Part shown: piece after piece, positions 39,042 to 47,353 of the stretch
Layout: every line of letters begins with the position of its first letter
Numbering within the stretch: the first letter of the stretch is position 1
Source: Chitinophaga rhizosphaerae
GTDB taxonomy: Bacteria; Bacteroidota; Bacteroidia; Chitinophagales; Chitinophagaceae
Assembly (NCBI RefSeq): GCF_003958645.1
Contig: NZ_RXLO01000003.1
Location: 783,715-847,714, forward strand
DNA: 64,000 bases
Direction: 5' to 3'
Notes under the pieces: generated by a model
What the model saw: the letters and a program-made list of their open reading frames with translations, nothing else
What the model was told of the DNA's origin: nothing
The model's database searches: none
Position numbers and translations under genes: made by a program

Positions 39042-39620
39042 ATGAAACAGCTTAGCCTCGAAAATAAACGTGTACTGCTGCGTCCGCTGGAACTGTCTGA
39101 TCTCGATAGCCTGCTGGAAGTATCGCTCGAACCGGCCATGTGGACGGTGGGCTCCACGGCCATCCGCGACCGTGATGAGCTGGAACGCTATATATGCAAG
39201 GCTTTGGCCGAAAAGGAAAGGGGAGAATCCATTCCCTTCACGATCGTAGACAAACAGAACGGCCGCGTTGCGGGCAGCACCCGCTTCGCAGCGATCTCCG
39301 AAATGCATAAGCGCACCGAGATCGGGTACACCTGGATCCATCCCGATTTTCAGCGCAGCGGCCTCAACCGCGCCATGAAATTCGCCATGCTGCAATACGC
39401 ATTCGAAGTCTGGGGGCTGAACCGGGTGGAACTGAAAACGGACGAGCGCAACGAAAAATCCCGCAACGCCATGCTGGGCATCGGTTGCAAGCAGGAAGGG
39501 ATTTTGCGGCATCATATGGTTACCTGGACGGGCCACTTGCGCAACACCGTGTATTTCAGCATGCTCCGCGAAGAATGGCAGGACGTCCGCCAGCGGATTT
39601 TCGGCAAATATGATTTTTAA
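39042..39620 (+). CDS. GNAT family N-acetyltransferase, RimJ/RimL-like
   Basis: 192 residues. The sequence runs NKRVLLRPLELSDLDSLLEV at the start, then RTEIGYTWIHPDFQRSGLNRAM with the acetyl-CoA loop QRSGLN, then VELKTDERNEKSRNAMLGIG, which is the RimJ/RimL pattern (N-terminal protein or amino acid acetylation). I chose ATG at 39042; a GTG at 39036 overlaps the argE stop. Placed between argE and argH in an otherwise purely biosynthetic operon, it may acetylate an arginine-pathway compound or a protein; unknown. Confidence 0.85.
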   Translation: MKQLSLENKRVLLRPLELSDLDSLLEVSLEPAMWTVGSTAIRDRDELERYICKALAEKERGESIPFTIVDKQNGRVAGSTRFAAISEMHKRTEIGYTWIHPDFQRSGLNRAMKFAMLQYAFEVWGLNRVELKTDERNEKSRNAMLGIGCKQEGILRHHMVTWTGHLRNTVYFSMLREEWQDVRQRIFGKYDF

Positions 39621-39631
39621 ACTGATTGACG

Positions 39632-40963
39632 ATGAAACTTTGGCAGAAAGATAAAGCCTCCCTCGCGGCGGTAGAACAGTTCACCGTAGGCCGCGACCGC
39701 GAAATGGACGCTTACCTCGCGCCCTTCGACGTGCTCGGCTCGCTGGCGCACATCGCCATGCTGGAATCCGTAGGGCTGCTGCCCGCGGCAGACCTGGCCG
39801 TGCTGCAACAGGAACTGAAGAATATCTACCGCGAAATCGCAGAAGGGAATTTTGTGCTGGAAGACGGGGTGGAAGACATTCACTCGCAGGTGGAGCTGCT
39901 GCTCACCCGGCGCGTGGGCGAATCCGGCAAGAAGATCCACAGCGGCCGGTCCCGCAACGACCAGGTGCTGGTAGACCTCAAGCTGTTCCTCCGCCACGAA
40001 CTGGAAACGATCGTGGGCGAAACGAAAGAACTTTTCGACCTGCTGCAAAAGCAGAGCGAACAGTATAAAGGCACCCTCGTGCCCGGGTACACCCATCTCC
40101 AGATCGCGATGCCCAGTTCGTTCGGATTGTGGTTCGGTGCATATGCGGAAAGCCTGGTAGACGATTTGATCATGCTGCAGGGCGCTTACCGCGTGGTGAA
40201 CAAGAACCCGCTGGGCTCGGCGGCCGGCTACGGCTCGTCGTTCCCGCTGAACCGTACGATGACCACGAGGCTCCTGGGATTCGAGGCGCTCAACCACAAC
40301 GTGGTGTACGCACAGATGGGGCGCGGGAAAACGGAGAAACTGGTAGCCTTCGCGCTGGCAGGCATCGCCGCTACCGTGTCGCGCATGGCCATGGACGCTA
40401 CGCTGTTCATGAACCAGAACTTCGGGTTCATCGGTTTTCCCGATGAACTGACGACCGGTTCGTCTATCATGCCCCACAAAAAGAACCCCGACGTTTGGGA
40501 GCTCATCCGCTCGCATTGCAATAAATTGCAGGCGCTGCCCAACGAGATCGCCATGATGACGGTAAACCTGCCGTCCGGGTACCACCGTGACTTGCAGCTG
40601 CTGAAGGAAAACCTGTTCCCCGCGTTCGAAACGCTGCGCAGCTGCCTGCGGATGAGCCGCCTCATGCTGGAAAACATCCGCATCAAGGAAGATATCTTAA
40701 AAGACGAAAAATACCGTTACCTGTTCAGCGTGGAAGTCGTGAACCGCCTCGTGCTGGAAGGCACGCCGTTCCGCGAAGCGTATAAACAGGTAGGGCTCGA
40801 CATCGAAAGCGGCAAATTCGAACCGGACACAGACATCCGCCATACCCACGAAGGCAGCATCGGCAACTTGCAGAACGATGCCATCAAAGCCCAGATGGAC
40901 GCGGTGATCGGCGGATTCCCCTTCGCCTCGGTACACGCGGCGATCGATGCGCTCGTTAAATAA
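39632..40963 (+). CDS. argH: Argininosuccinate lyase
   Basis: Splits argininosuccinate to arginine and fumarate. 443 residues of the fumarase/aspartase superfamily. The signature loop GSSIMPHKKNPD carries the catalytic Ser region; SGRSRNDQVL and PGYTHLQIAMPSSFG are the other two conserved blocks. ATG at 39632 starts at MKLWQKDK; TTG at 39626 is an alternative. It is the last gene of the arginine run; a terminator follows. Confidence 0.95.
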   Translation: MKLWQKDKASLAAVEQFTVGRDREMDAYLAPFDVLGSLAHIAMLESVGLLPAADLAVLQQELKNIYREIAEGNFVLEDGVEDIHSQVELLLTRRVGESGKKIHSGRSRNDQVLVDLKLFLRHELETIVGETKELFDLLQKQSEQYKGTLVPGYTHLQIAMPSSFGLWFGAYAESLVDDLIMLQGAYRVVNKNPLGSAAGYGSSFPLNRTMTTRLLGFEALNHNVVYAQMGRGKTEKLVAFALAGIAATVSRMAMDATLFMNQNFGFIGFPDELTTGSSIMPHKKNPDVWELIRSHCNKLQALPNEIAMMTVNLPSGYHRDLQLLKENLFPAFETLRSCLRMSRLMLENIRIKEDILKDEKYRYLFSVEVVNRLVLEGTPFREAYKQVGLDIESGKFEPDTDIRHTHEGSIGNLQNDAIKAQMDAVIGGFPFASVHAAIDALVK

Positions 40964-40987
40964 AATCCAAAGTATTTCCGGGAATGG

Positions 40988-41020
40988 AAAAGGGACGTCT
41001 GCTGAAGACGCCCCTTTTTT
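40988..41020 (+). terminator. Rho-independent terminator after argH
   Basis: Stem AAAGGGACGTCT / AGACGCCCCTTT (one mismatch) with loop GCTGA and TTTTTTT. It lies 25 bases past the argH stop and serves the end of the operon. A T-run also exists on the other strand, so it may act on the convergent small membrane gene. Confidence 0.8.
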
Positions 41021-41038
41021 TATGTGTATCTCGCGATG

Positions 41039-41413
41039 TCAGGCGGTAGCGAAGCTGCGCATTCCTTTCTGCTGGAGAATGGCCATGGCAGCCACCCACA
41101 GCGCCACGCCGGCGATCAGTAAAGTGCCGATGCCGGAGATCAGCGGGAAGAGGAAGAGAATGGCCACGGCGCTCCCGATCACCCATACCGTATCCAGCCG
41201 GATGATCCATTTCACGGCGGAAGGAGAAGGGCGCTGTGCCACGAAAAGCACGCCCGAAGCGAAAACGACGAGGAATAACCCGACGGCGACGAAGGGGGCG
41301 GTGGCGGTAACGCCGGAGATGTTTGCGGCTACACCAGGGAAAATGGCCAGCAACAGGCCGGTTGCGAGGGAAGAAATACCGTTGATGCGTAAGGTGGTGG
41401 TTAAAGGTATCAT
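41039..41413 (-). CDS. Small four-helix membrane protein of unknown function
   Basis: 124 residues with four hydrophobic segments (about 12-30, 38-58, 72-92 and 95-115) and short loops; the fourth segment is LLIAGVALWVAAMAIL. I do not recognise a family with certainty; it resembles small inner membrane proteins of the DoxX size. ATG at 41413 is chosen since upstream residues look non-coding. It is divergent from the AraC-type gene (160 bases between starts). Confidence 0.65.
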   Translation of the reverse strand: MIPLTTTLRINGISSLATGLLLAIFPGVAANISGVTATAPFVAVGLFLVVFASGVLFVAQRPSPSAVKWIIRLDTVWVIGSAVAILFLFPLISGIGTLLIAGVALWVAAMAILQQKGMRSFATA

Positions 41414-41572
41414 GGTGATTGTGTTTTGATTTGTTTTTGTTGGATTGGATGATACAAAAGTAGCGCGACCCACCCGCCCGGGCGTTATCCGCAGGCGACA
41501 ATCAATTGTCATTTCACGACAACCGTCGTATCTTCCCGCCACACCGCTCTAACTTTGGTGAAAACTTCTGCC

Positions 41573-42580
41573 ATGCCCGATTATCAGCAACAACTACTTC
41601 GCGCATTATTAGCCTACGTCACGCAACGCGGCGCCGATCCCAAACGGCTATGCGCCCTGTCTAACATCGACGCACGCATATTGCAACAAGGACATCCCGT
41701 GGCCGTAACCGCCACCGAAGTGAACAGCCTCTGGAAAAACGCCGCCCATGCGGCAGAAGATCCGCTCTTCGGATTGCACTTCGGCGAAGCCATGCAACTG
41801 GCGGCCCTGGGCGTGGTGGGACAGATCATCCAGACCAGCAATACCATAAGCGAAGCCGTGGCGCACGCCGGTGCATTGACGCCGCTGCTCACCGATATGT
41901 TCTGTATGCAAACCGAACACGGTGCCAAGCAGTTTTCTATGCGCTTCGTCGCCGATCCGGTCAAAGCTGCAGATCATCCCCATACGTTCAAACATTTCAG
42001 CGCATTCATCGCCGTGTTCGCGGTGCATGAACTGGATGGCCTCCTCATGCGCCGGCTTTCGCCCGTCACTGTCCAATTGCCTTACGATGTGGAGGAAACG
42101 GCGGAGTTCGAACGGGTGCTGCGTTGCCCGCTGAAAAAGAAAGGCGAAGCGCTCACCCTTACATTCGACAACAGCTGGCTGCACCAGGAAATCCTGTCGG
42201 CCAATTACGAATTGCAAAGCATCCTGCTGCAACAGGTCCATGCGCTGCAGGCGGGCGCCCAGCCGGCGGGGGATTTTCATGCACGCATCTTTCAATACCT
42301 GCTTTCCAATTCTTATCTCTATTCCGCATCCCTCGAATCCGTGGCGGCAAATTTCAGTATGAGCCCGCGGAGCCTGCAACGCAAGCTCGCAGGAGAAGGT
42401 GTCACGTTCCTGCAGGTGCAGGACGAAGTCCGCAAAGCCCTTGCGCTGGATTATCTCCGTTCCGGCCATCATTCCGTAAAAGATATCGCGTACATGCTGG
42501 GCTACAACGAGTCGAGCGCATTCCTCAAAGCCTTCAAACGGTGGACGGGCAAGACGCCCGGTGAAATGCGCACGGCATAG
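41573..42580 (+). CDS. AraC-family transcriptional regulator (OruR/ArcR-like architecture)
   Basis: 335 residues. The N-terminal part (about 15-190) resembles the arabinose-binding-like domain of the PF12625 type, as in OruR, ArgR of Pseudomonas and VirS; the C-terminal 100 residues are the AraC DNA-binding domain with LESVAANFSMSPRSLQRKLAGEG and VKDIAYMLGYNESSAFLKAFKRWTG. A TAACTTTG element lies at 41550-41557, 16 bases before the ATG. It is divergent from the small membrane gene, the likely local target. A convergent TonB receptor gene follows. Confidence 0.87.
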   Translation: MPDYQQQLLRALLAYVTQRGADPKRLCALSNIDARILQQGHPVAVTATEVNSLWKNAAHAAEDPLFGLHFGEAMQLAALGVVGQIIQTSNTISEAVAHAGALTPLLTDMFCMQTEHGAKQFSMRFVADPVKAADHPHTFKHFSAFIAVFAVHELDGLLMRRLSPVTVQLPYDVEETAEFERVLRCPLKKKGEALTLTFDNSWLHQEILSANYELQSILLQQVHALQAGAQPAGDFHARIFQYLLSNSYLYSASLESVAANFSMSPRSLQRKLAGEGVTFLQVQDEVRKALALDYLRSGHHSVKDIAYMLGYNESSAFLKAFKRWTGKTPGEMRTA

Positions 42581-42586
42581 AATGAC

Positions 42587-42611
42587 GAAGCCGGCGTTGT
42601 GCGCCGGCTTC
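42587..42611. terminator. Hairpin between convergent AraC and TonB receptor genes
   Basis: A perfect 10-base-pair stem GAAGCCGGCG / CGCCGGCTTC with a 5-base loop. There is no strong T-tract, so it is a probable but weak bidirectional terminator. Confidence 0.55.
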
Positions 42612-42643
42612 AATACCTGGTTCGGATATGGATTTCAGAAACG

Positions 42644-45016
42644 TTACAGACCGATTTTCACACCGGCCATAAAATTAATGCCCGCCATAGGGAAATAATT
42701 GTTGATCGCTTTCATGGTGCCGCCTTCGAGGTAACCGTAGGTGTAGCCGTTGGGCGCGTATCGTTTGTCGGTAAGATTGTAGGCGATGAATTGCAGGCCC
42801 AGCTCGCGGAAGATCCGCTGCGGAACGGTGTAATTGAGGCGCAGGTCGGTAACGGCGTAGCCATCGAGCCGGCGGTTTTTATCGCCTGAATTGTCGAGGT
42901 ACTGCGGGCCTACGCCTTTCTCCACGAGGTCTGCAGAAAATCCTTTGAACGGCCGGAACGTAAGCGTAGCGCCGCCTACGAAAGAAGGGGAGAACGCGAT
43001 TTCCGTGCTTTCGTATGTCTGTGTTTTCTGGCCGCCGTTGTCCCAATCATCGAGGTATTCGGTGAATGCGTTGATGCGGTTGCGGCTGAAAGCGGCGTTG
43101 GCCTGAACGGTAAGCCATGCTGCGGGCGTGTATTGTCCTTCCACTTCGATCCCCAGGCGATAGCTTTCCGGGATGTTTGTGCGGGCATATGCGCCCACGT
43201 CGTTGATACGGCCGGTGGGTACGAGCTGGTTGCGGTAATTCATGTAGTACACGTTCGCCTGAACGCTGGCGTTGGCGCCGCGCCAAACGTAACCGGCTTC
43301 GAGGTTGCGGAGGGTTTCATGCAGCGGGGCCTGTGCACCGCCCACTTCGAAATCGTCGCGGTTCGGTTCCTTGTTGCCGATGGCGTAAGAAGCGTAAATG
43401 TGCTGTTTTTCGTTGATCGTGAAAGTGGCACCGCCCTTGGGATTGAAGAAATCGTATTTCTTATGTTGACGGATGCCCGGGTTCTTGCGGAAGCCGTCCA
43501 GTTCGTAGTTCACGTGCCTGTATTGCAGATCGGCAAAGAGTTTCAACTTGCTGGTCACCGCGAATTCGCCTTTCCAGTATACGTTCAGGTCGGTCTTGAG
43601 GGCGTCGAGGTCATACCAGCGGAAGTCTTTGTCGAACGCGCCTTTTTCCGCCCAGATTACTTTGCCGTAGTGGTTGCCTTCGTATTTGTTCCAGCCGCCG
43701 CCTGCCGTCCAGGTGAATTTATTAAGGTCTTGACGGATGGAGAAAATACCGCCGTAGAAGTGGTTGTCGAGCCACAGCTGGCGGATGAGGTCGCTTTGGT
43801 GTGTGGTGTCGCCATCGTGTACGGGGCCGGTGATGCCGTAATCCACGTACCAGTCGTTTTCCCGCCAATTTTCGTAATAGCCGCGGCCGCGGGTGTAATG
43901 CAGCGCGGCGTTGAAATGGAGGTTGGGGCGGAAGGCGTGGTTGAACAGCAGTTGGTAATGGTCTTGCTGGTAATTATCGGTTTCGTTGTCGTAGAATCCG
44001 CCTTTTTCCATTTTCCCGTTGGGGTTGTAAGTCCGGCCGAATTCCCTGATCTCGGCGTCGGTGGAGCCGGTCCAGGCCTGGTAAGTTTTTTCCTTGCCGG
44101 AGAATACGTTAAGGCGGATGGAGGATTTGCCGGCGATGTAGGCGAATGAGGTGTAGAAAGATTTGAGGTCGGAGGTGGCGCGGTCTATATACCCGTTAGA
44201 TGAAACTTTCGACAGGCGCACATCGGCGGTGAAGTGATCGTTGATGAGCCCGGAACCTGCGCTGACGGTGGTTTTCCAGCTATCGAACGAGCCGTAGGAG
44301 GCGTTGATCTCGCCGTATGCCTTATCGCGGAATTCGTTGGTGGAAAGGTTGAGCGATGCGCCGAAAGCGCCGGCGCCGTTGGTGGAGGTGCCTACGCCGC
44401 GTTGCAGCTGGATGCTGGAAACGGAGGAGGCGAAGTCGGGCATGTTCACGAAAAAGGTGCCTTGCGATTCCGCGTCGTTAATGGGGATGCCGTTAACGGT
44501 GACGTTGATGCGGGTGATATCGGAGCCGCGGACCCGCATGCCGGTGTATCCGATGCCGGCCCCGGCGTCGGAGTTGGTGGTGACGGACGGGAGTTGGTTG
44601 AGGAGAAGGGGGAGGTCTTGCCCCAGGTTTTGTTTGGCGATGTCTTCGCGGCGGAGCTCGGACTTGGTGAAGGGCGAGTTGGTGCCGGCGCGGAGGGAGG
44701 TGATTTCCACGGGTTTCACGAACAGTCCGGTTTCGGAGAGGGTGAAATGCAGCGTGGAGGTGCCTTTGCGGAGGGTGTCCCTGCTGGGGGCGTATCCGAG
44801 GAAGCTGGCCTGTACGATGGCGGGCTGCTGTTTGGGAAGGGGGAGGGAGAAACGGCCGCTGGCGTCGGTGATAGCGGAGGGGCCGTTAAGAATGGCGATG
44901 GTGGCGCCTTCCAGTGGTTGACCGGTGCGCGCGTCGGTGGCGGTGCCGGAGAGTGTTCTTTGTGCCAGTGCGGCGGTGGTGCAGCAAAGCAGGGCAAAGA
45001 GCAGGAGATGTTTCAT
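42644..45016 (-). CDS. TonB-dependent outer membrane receptor, TPP-riboswitch controlled (thiamine uptake)
   Basis: 790 residues. Signal peptide MKHLLLFALLCCTTAALAQ, a carboxypeptidase-D regulatory-like domain (about 20-95), TonB plug (about 115-230) with LPSVTTNSDAGAGIGYTGMR, then the barrel ending NFMAGVKIGL. A TPP riboswitch and a promoter lie upstream, so its expression should fall when thiamine diphosphate is plentiful. Riboswitch-linked TonB receptors for thiamine or its precursors are known in Bacteroidota. No inner membrane thiamine permease is adjacent. Confidence 0.92.
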   Translation of the reverse strand: MKHLLLFALLCCTTAALAQRTLSGTATDARTGQPLEGATIAILNGPSAITDASGRFSLPLPKQQPAIVQASFLGYAPSRDTLRKGTSTLHFTLSETGLFVKPVEITSLRAGTNSPFTKSELRREDIAKQNLGQDLPLLLNQLPSVTTNSDAGAGIGYTGMRVRGSDITRINVTVNGIPINDAESQGTFFVNMPDFASSVSSIQLQRGVGTSTNGAGAFGASLNLSTNEFRDKAYGEINASYGSFDSWKTTVSAGSGLINDHFTADVRLSKVSSNGYIDRATSDLKSFYTSFAYIAGKSSIRLNVFSGKEKTYQAWTGSTDAEIREFGRTYNPNGKMEKGGFYDNETDNYQQDHYQLLFNHAFRPNLHFNAALHYTRGRGYYENWRENDWYVDYGITGPVHDGDTTHQSDLIRQLWLDNHFYGGIFSIRQDLNKFTWTAGGGWNKYEGNHYGKVIWAEKGAFDKDFRWYDLDALKTDLNVYWKGEFAVTSKLKLFADLQYRHVNYELDGFRKNPGIRQHKKYDFFNPKGGATFTINEKQHIYASYAIGNKEPNRDDFEVGGAQAPLHETLRNLEAGYVWRGANASVQANVYYMNYRNQLVPTGRINDVGAYARTNIPESYRLGIEVEGQYTPAAWLTVQANAAFSRNRINAFTEYLDDWDNGGQKTQTYESTEIAFSPSFVGGATLTFRPFKGFSADLVEKGVGPQYLDNSGDKNRRLDGYAVTDLRLNYTVPQRIFRELGLQFIAYNLTDKRYAPNGYTYGYLEGGTMKAINNYFPMAGINFMAGVKIGL

Positions 45017-45100
45017 GATCGGTTCCTGTTTATGACGGTTTTAAGGTTCGATGACCAATAGCGGAGCTGGGCCGGTGAAGGCCGCGCCGATGTACTATCG

Positions 45101-45138
45101 CAATAAAAACAGGTAAGTAGGAAATGTGCCGCTTACCT
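45101..45138 (-). terminator. Possible expression-platform terminator of the TPP riboswitch
   Basis: On the minus strand AGGTAAG pairs with CTTACCT across a 14-base loop and is followed by TGTTTTTATTG. The 5' arm of this stem overlaps the end of the aptamer's last helix (GGTAAGG), which is the typical way ligand binding is coupled to termination. Confidence 0.55.
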
Positions 45139-45212
45139 TTCCTTACCAGCATTACCTGGTTAGGTTCAACGGGTTTGATCTCAGCCTGATAGTAAGGCAC
45201 CCCGAGGTGAAA
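45136..45212 (-). ncRNA. TPP (thiamine diphosphate) riboswitch
   Basis: Reading the minus strand from 45212: CTCGGGGTGCC, then CAGGCTGAGAT (45186-45176 region), then ACCCGTTGAACCTAACC and AGGTAATGCTGGTAAGG. These are the invariant blocks of the THI element (GGGGTGCC, CTGAGAT, ACCC-TTGAACCT, TAATGCCAGC-like) in the right order and spacing. It lies between a TAnnTTTG promoter and the TonB receptor gene about 120 bases downstream. Confidence 0.93.
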
Positions 45213-45240
45213 AGAGCCGTTTACGGGCCCGTATTCCCGG

Positions 45241-45248
45241 CAAAGGTA
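45241..45248 (-). promoter_or_regulatory. Promoter -7 element upstream of the TPP riboswitch
   Basis: CAAAGGTA on the plus strand is TACCTTTG on the minus strand, an exact TAnnTTTG. A T-rich -33 region (TTTTTTC) is about 15 bases further upstream. Transcription would begin near 45234, just before the riboswitch. Confidence 0.6.
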
Positions 45249-45388
45249 GCTATAGCGCCGGAAAAAAGGTGAAATAATTTTTCGTGTTTGAAAATTGCCT
45301 TAACTTACAATTCGTTAACCCGATACTGCTTTCTGATAGAATAATTCCCATAGCCAACTTTTTTATTTGTTAACCTAAATCACAAACA

Positions 45389-45796
45389 ATGATTAAGATT
45401 CAATTGATCGGTCACCTGGGCAAGAATGCTATTTTGCATGAGGTGAACGGTAAGCAGGTGCTGAATTTCAGTGTAGCGCATAATGAGCGTTACAAGAACG
45501 GGCAGGGCGTGGCGCAGGAGCGCACGATCTGGGCCGACTGTGCGATGTGGGCGCCGAATGCGGTGGGGGCTTACCTGCTGCAGGGAACGTACGTGTATGT
45601 GGAAGGCGTGCCGTTCCTGGATATGTACACGACGCAGAACGGGGCGCCGGCATGTGCGCTGAAGGTGCGGGTCACGAACGTGCAGTTGCTGAATCACGGT
45701 CCGCGGCTGGAAGGGAAGCCTGGTGGCGAGGGTGCCCCGGAAGGCGGACTGGCGGCGCCGGTGCCGGAGGATGTGACGGAGGAGCTGCCGTTTTAA
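45389..45796 (+). CDS. ssb: Single-stranded DNA-binding protein
   Basis: 135 residues with an OB fold: MIKIQLIGHLGKNAIL at the start, VLNFSVAHNERYK, TIWADCAMW and GTYVYVEGVPFLDMYTTQNG. The tail is Gly/Pro/Glu-rich and ends with the acidic tip EDVTEELPF, the binding site for partner repair proteins. It is shorter than E. coli SSB (178). It stands alone; many Bacteroidota have several ssb copies, and whether this is the main one cannot be told. Confidence 0.92.
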   Translation: MIKIQLIGHLGKNAILHEVNGKQVLNFSVAHNERYKNGQGVAQERTIWADCAMWAPNAVGAYLLQGTYVYVEGVPFLDMYTTQNGAPACALKVRVTNVQLLNHGPRLEGKPGGEGAPEGGLAAPVPEDVTEELPF

Positions 45797-45836
45797 TGAG
45801 TCCCTAAACTAATCCATGTTATTTCGATGATAAGTA

Positions 45837-45868
45837 CAGGCAGCCGGCTGGAACGGCTCGGCTGCCTG
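45837..45868 (+). terminator. Hairpin after ssb
   Basis: Stem CAGGCAGCC / GGCTGCCTG (45837-45845 and 45860-45868) with an inner 14-base loop; no proper T-tract follows, so its terminator role is weak. Confidence 0.4.
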
Positions 45869-45963
45869 CATCTATTTCCCTGGGCTGGTGTGCGGCTTGG
45901 AGTGGGAGAGGTGTGCGCTTTCGGGATGGGGGAATTGAAGGTGGAAGCAGCCAATTGAAGGGC

Positions 45964-46371
45964 TGATGGATAGGTTACTACAATGAGCGGATGGAAAGGA
46001 TATTGAAATGAACTGATGGATAGGATACTGAAATGCGCAGGTGGAAAGGATATTGAAATGAACTGATGGATAGGATACTGAAATGCGTAGATGGAAAGGA
46101 TATTGAAATGAACGGATGGATAGGATACGGAAATGCGCAGATGGAAAGGATATTGAAATGAACTGATGGATGGGATACTGAAATGCGCAGATGGAAAGGA
46201 TATTGAAATGAACTGATGGATGGGATACTGAAATGCGCAGATGGAAAGGTTATTGAAATGAACGGATGGATAGGATACTGAAATGCGCAGATGGAAAGGA
46301 TGGTGAAATGAACTGATGGATAGGATACTGAAATGCGTAGATGGAAAGGATATTGAAATGAACTGATTGGG
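45964..46371. repeat. Tandem repeat array (minisatellite), 50-base unit in 8 copies, each made of two 25-base halves
   Basis: Units begin with ATGGAAAGGATATTGAAATG at 45991, 46041 (GTGG variant), 46091, 46141, 46191, 46241, 46291 and 46341, exactly 50 bases apart. Each unit joins two related 25-base halves sharing GATGGAwAGGATAyTGAAATG; one half continues with AAC(T/G), the other with GC(G/A)(C/T)A. Copies differ by scattered single changes. A minus-strand frame stays open through it for 153 codons, but the period is not a multiple of three, so it gives a 50-residue pattern with three copies (VSYPSVHFNILSI...). It lies in a gene-poor region between ssb and the YgiT-like gene. Confidence 0.9.
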
Positions 46372-46573
46372 TGAGTTGCGCTGATCGATAGCGTAGTAAA
46401 ACGAAAGATCGGGTAGATTGTGTTACGTTGTTTGTGCAAAGATGAAAGTTGAAGTATGAAGTTGAAAGCGGAGATATTCCAGCAATATTCTATGCAGCTG
46501 TTTGTTATGAGCGAATTCGGTAAAAGGAGCCGGTAAGGAAATGAGCTTTATTCACCGAAAATTGATACGAACG

Positions 46574-46807
46574 ATGGAATGTACGCAATGCAAAAAAGGA
46601 AAAAGGGAACCAGGACAAGTCACCGTATTTCTCGAAAGAGATGACGCCGCATTCGTCGTGCGCGGCGTACCCGCGGATATCTGCAACGCATGCGGATTTT
46701 ACGATGTGTCCCCTGAAATTATGGATATACTGGAAAAGAAAGCCACGAACATTCTGCAGCAGGAAGCGCGTATGAAATTAATGCACTTGCGACCGGGATC
46801 TGCGTAA
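46574..46807 (+). CDS. YgiT-type zinc-finger protein
   Basis: 77 residues. Two CxxC pairs: MECTQCKKG (Cys3, Cys6) and DICNACGFYDVSP (pair near 35-38), which bind zinc in the YgiT/MqsA N-terminal domain. The last third is helical. Such proteins are usually the antitoxin or partner half of a toxin-antitoxin pair, next to a DUF4258 or MqsR-type gene; none is recognisable here, so it is an orphan. ATG 46574 starts directly at the first CxxC, as in the family; ATG 46541 would add 11 residues. Confidence 0.75.
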   Translation: MECTQCKKGKREPGQVTVFLERDDAAFVVRGVPADICNACGFYDVSPEIMDILEKKATNILQQEARMKLMHLRPGSA

Positions 46808-46858
46808 CTGGCTGTCACAGCTGCGGTATGGCCGATTTGTGGAACGCATACATTCATT

Positions 46859-46908
46859 GCTAATATGGTTGTTTAACTTCCAAGCTAATATGGTTGTTTA
46901 ACTTCCAA
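46859..46908. repeat. Perfect 25-base tandem duplication
   Basis: GCTAATATGGTTGTTTAACT followed by TCCAA occurs twice with no spacer (46859-46883 and 46884-46908). The two copies are identical, so the duplication is recent. A second, imperfect 18-base duplication (GAATGTGTTGTTTCAC type) follows at 46963-46998. Confidence 0.85.
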
Positions 46909-47198
46909 ACAGGAATGGCTATGCCTGTATTCTGCTTCTGCATCGGCGGAAATGGCTACGGCCTGAATGTGTTGTTTCACATGAATGTATTGTTTCATGG
47001 GAATTGAAATCGCTGTTTACCTGCAGCAGGAAACACAAATGACATTGTTGCAAGTAAGGACGTTTCCGACAATCGACTGCAGCTAACAGCATGTATTCAT
47101 CCATTCGGGAGAAAAAATATTTTCGGCTGTGATGCTTTGCTGTAGGTGGTTTCGATGTTTTTCGAATAAATTTCCCCAAAAGAATTGAAAAATAAATT
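46909..47198. other. Gene-poor region before the first tRNA
   Basis: Contains the 18-base imperfect duplication (46963-46998) but no convincing coding sequence on either strand. The longest frame (86 codons, minus strand) has no family-like features. Base composition is more A/T-rich than in the neighbouring genes. Confidence 0.4.
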
Positions 47199-47229
47199 TC
47201 GCTTTAGGAAATATTTTCTCTTACATTTG
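47198..47229 (+). promoter_or_regulatory. Promoter of the first initiator tRNA gene
   Basis: TACATTTG at 47222-47229 matches TAnnTTTG exactly, 10 bases before the tRNA. The -33 place holds only TTTC, a weak match. Confidence 0.6.
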
Positions 47230-47238
47230 CACCCACAT

Positions 47239-47310
<72 letters not shown>

Positions 47311-47319
47311 CAGCAGAAG

Positions 47320-47353
47320 CCGCGAATACTTGATGAAGTGTTCGCGGTTTTTT
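47320..47353 (+). terminator. Terminator after tRNA-fMet copy 1
   Basis: Stem CCGCGAA / TTCGCGG (47320-47326 and 47341-47347), then TTTTTT. Ten bases past the tRNA end. From here to 47619 I see no other feature. Confidence 0.8.

Noticed and set aside
45964..46371. CRISPR array
   Set aside because: Both halves of each unit are conserved; no unique spacers, and no cas genes are in the window.
45978..46439. A 153-codon minus-strand frame within the 50-base repeats, looking like a three-fold repeat protein
   Set aside because: The unit has no stop codon in any of the three frames on this strand, so openness is a by-product; the step of 50 is not a multiple of three, there is no signal or ribosome site, and copies do not prefer synonymous changes.
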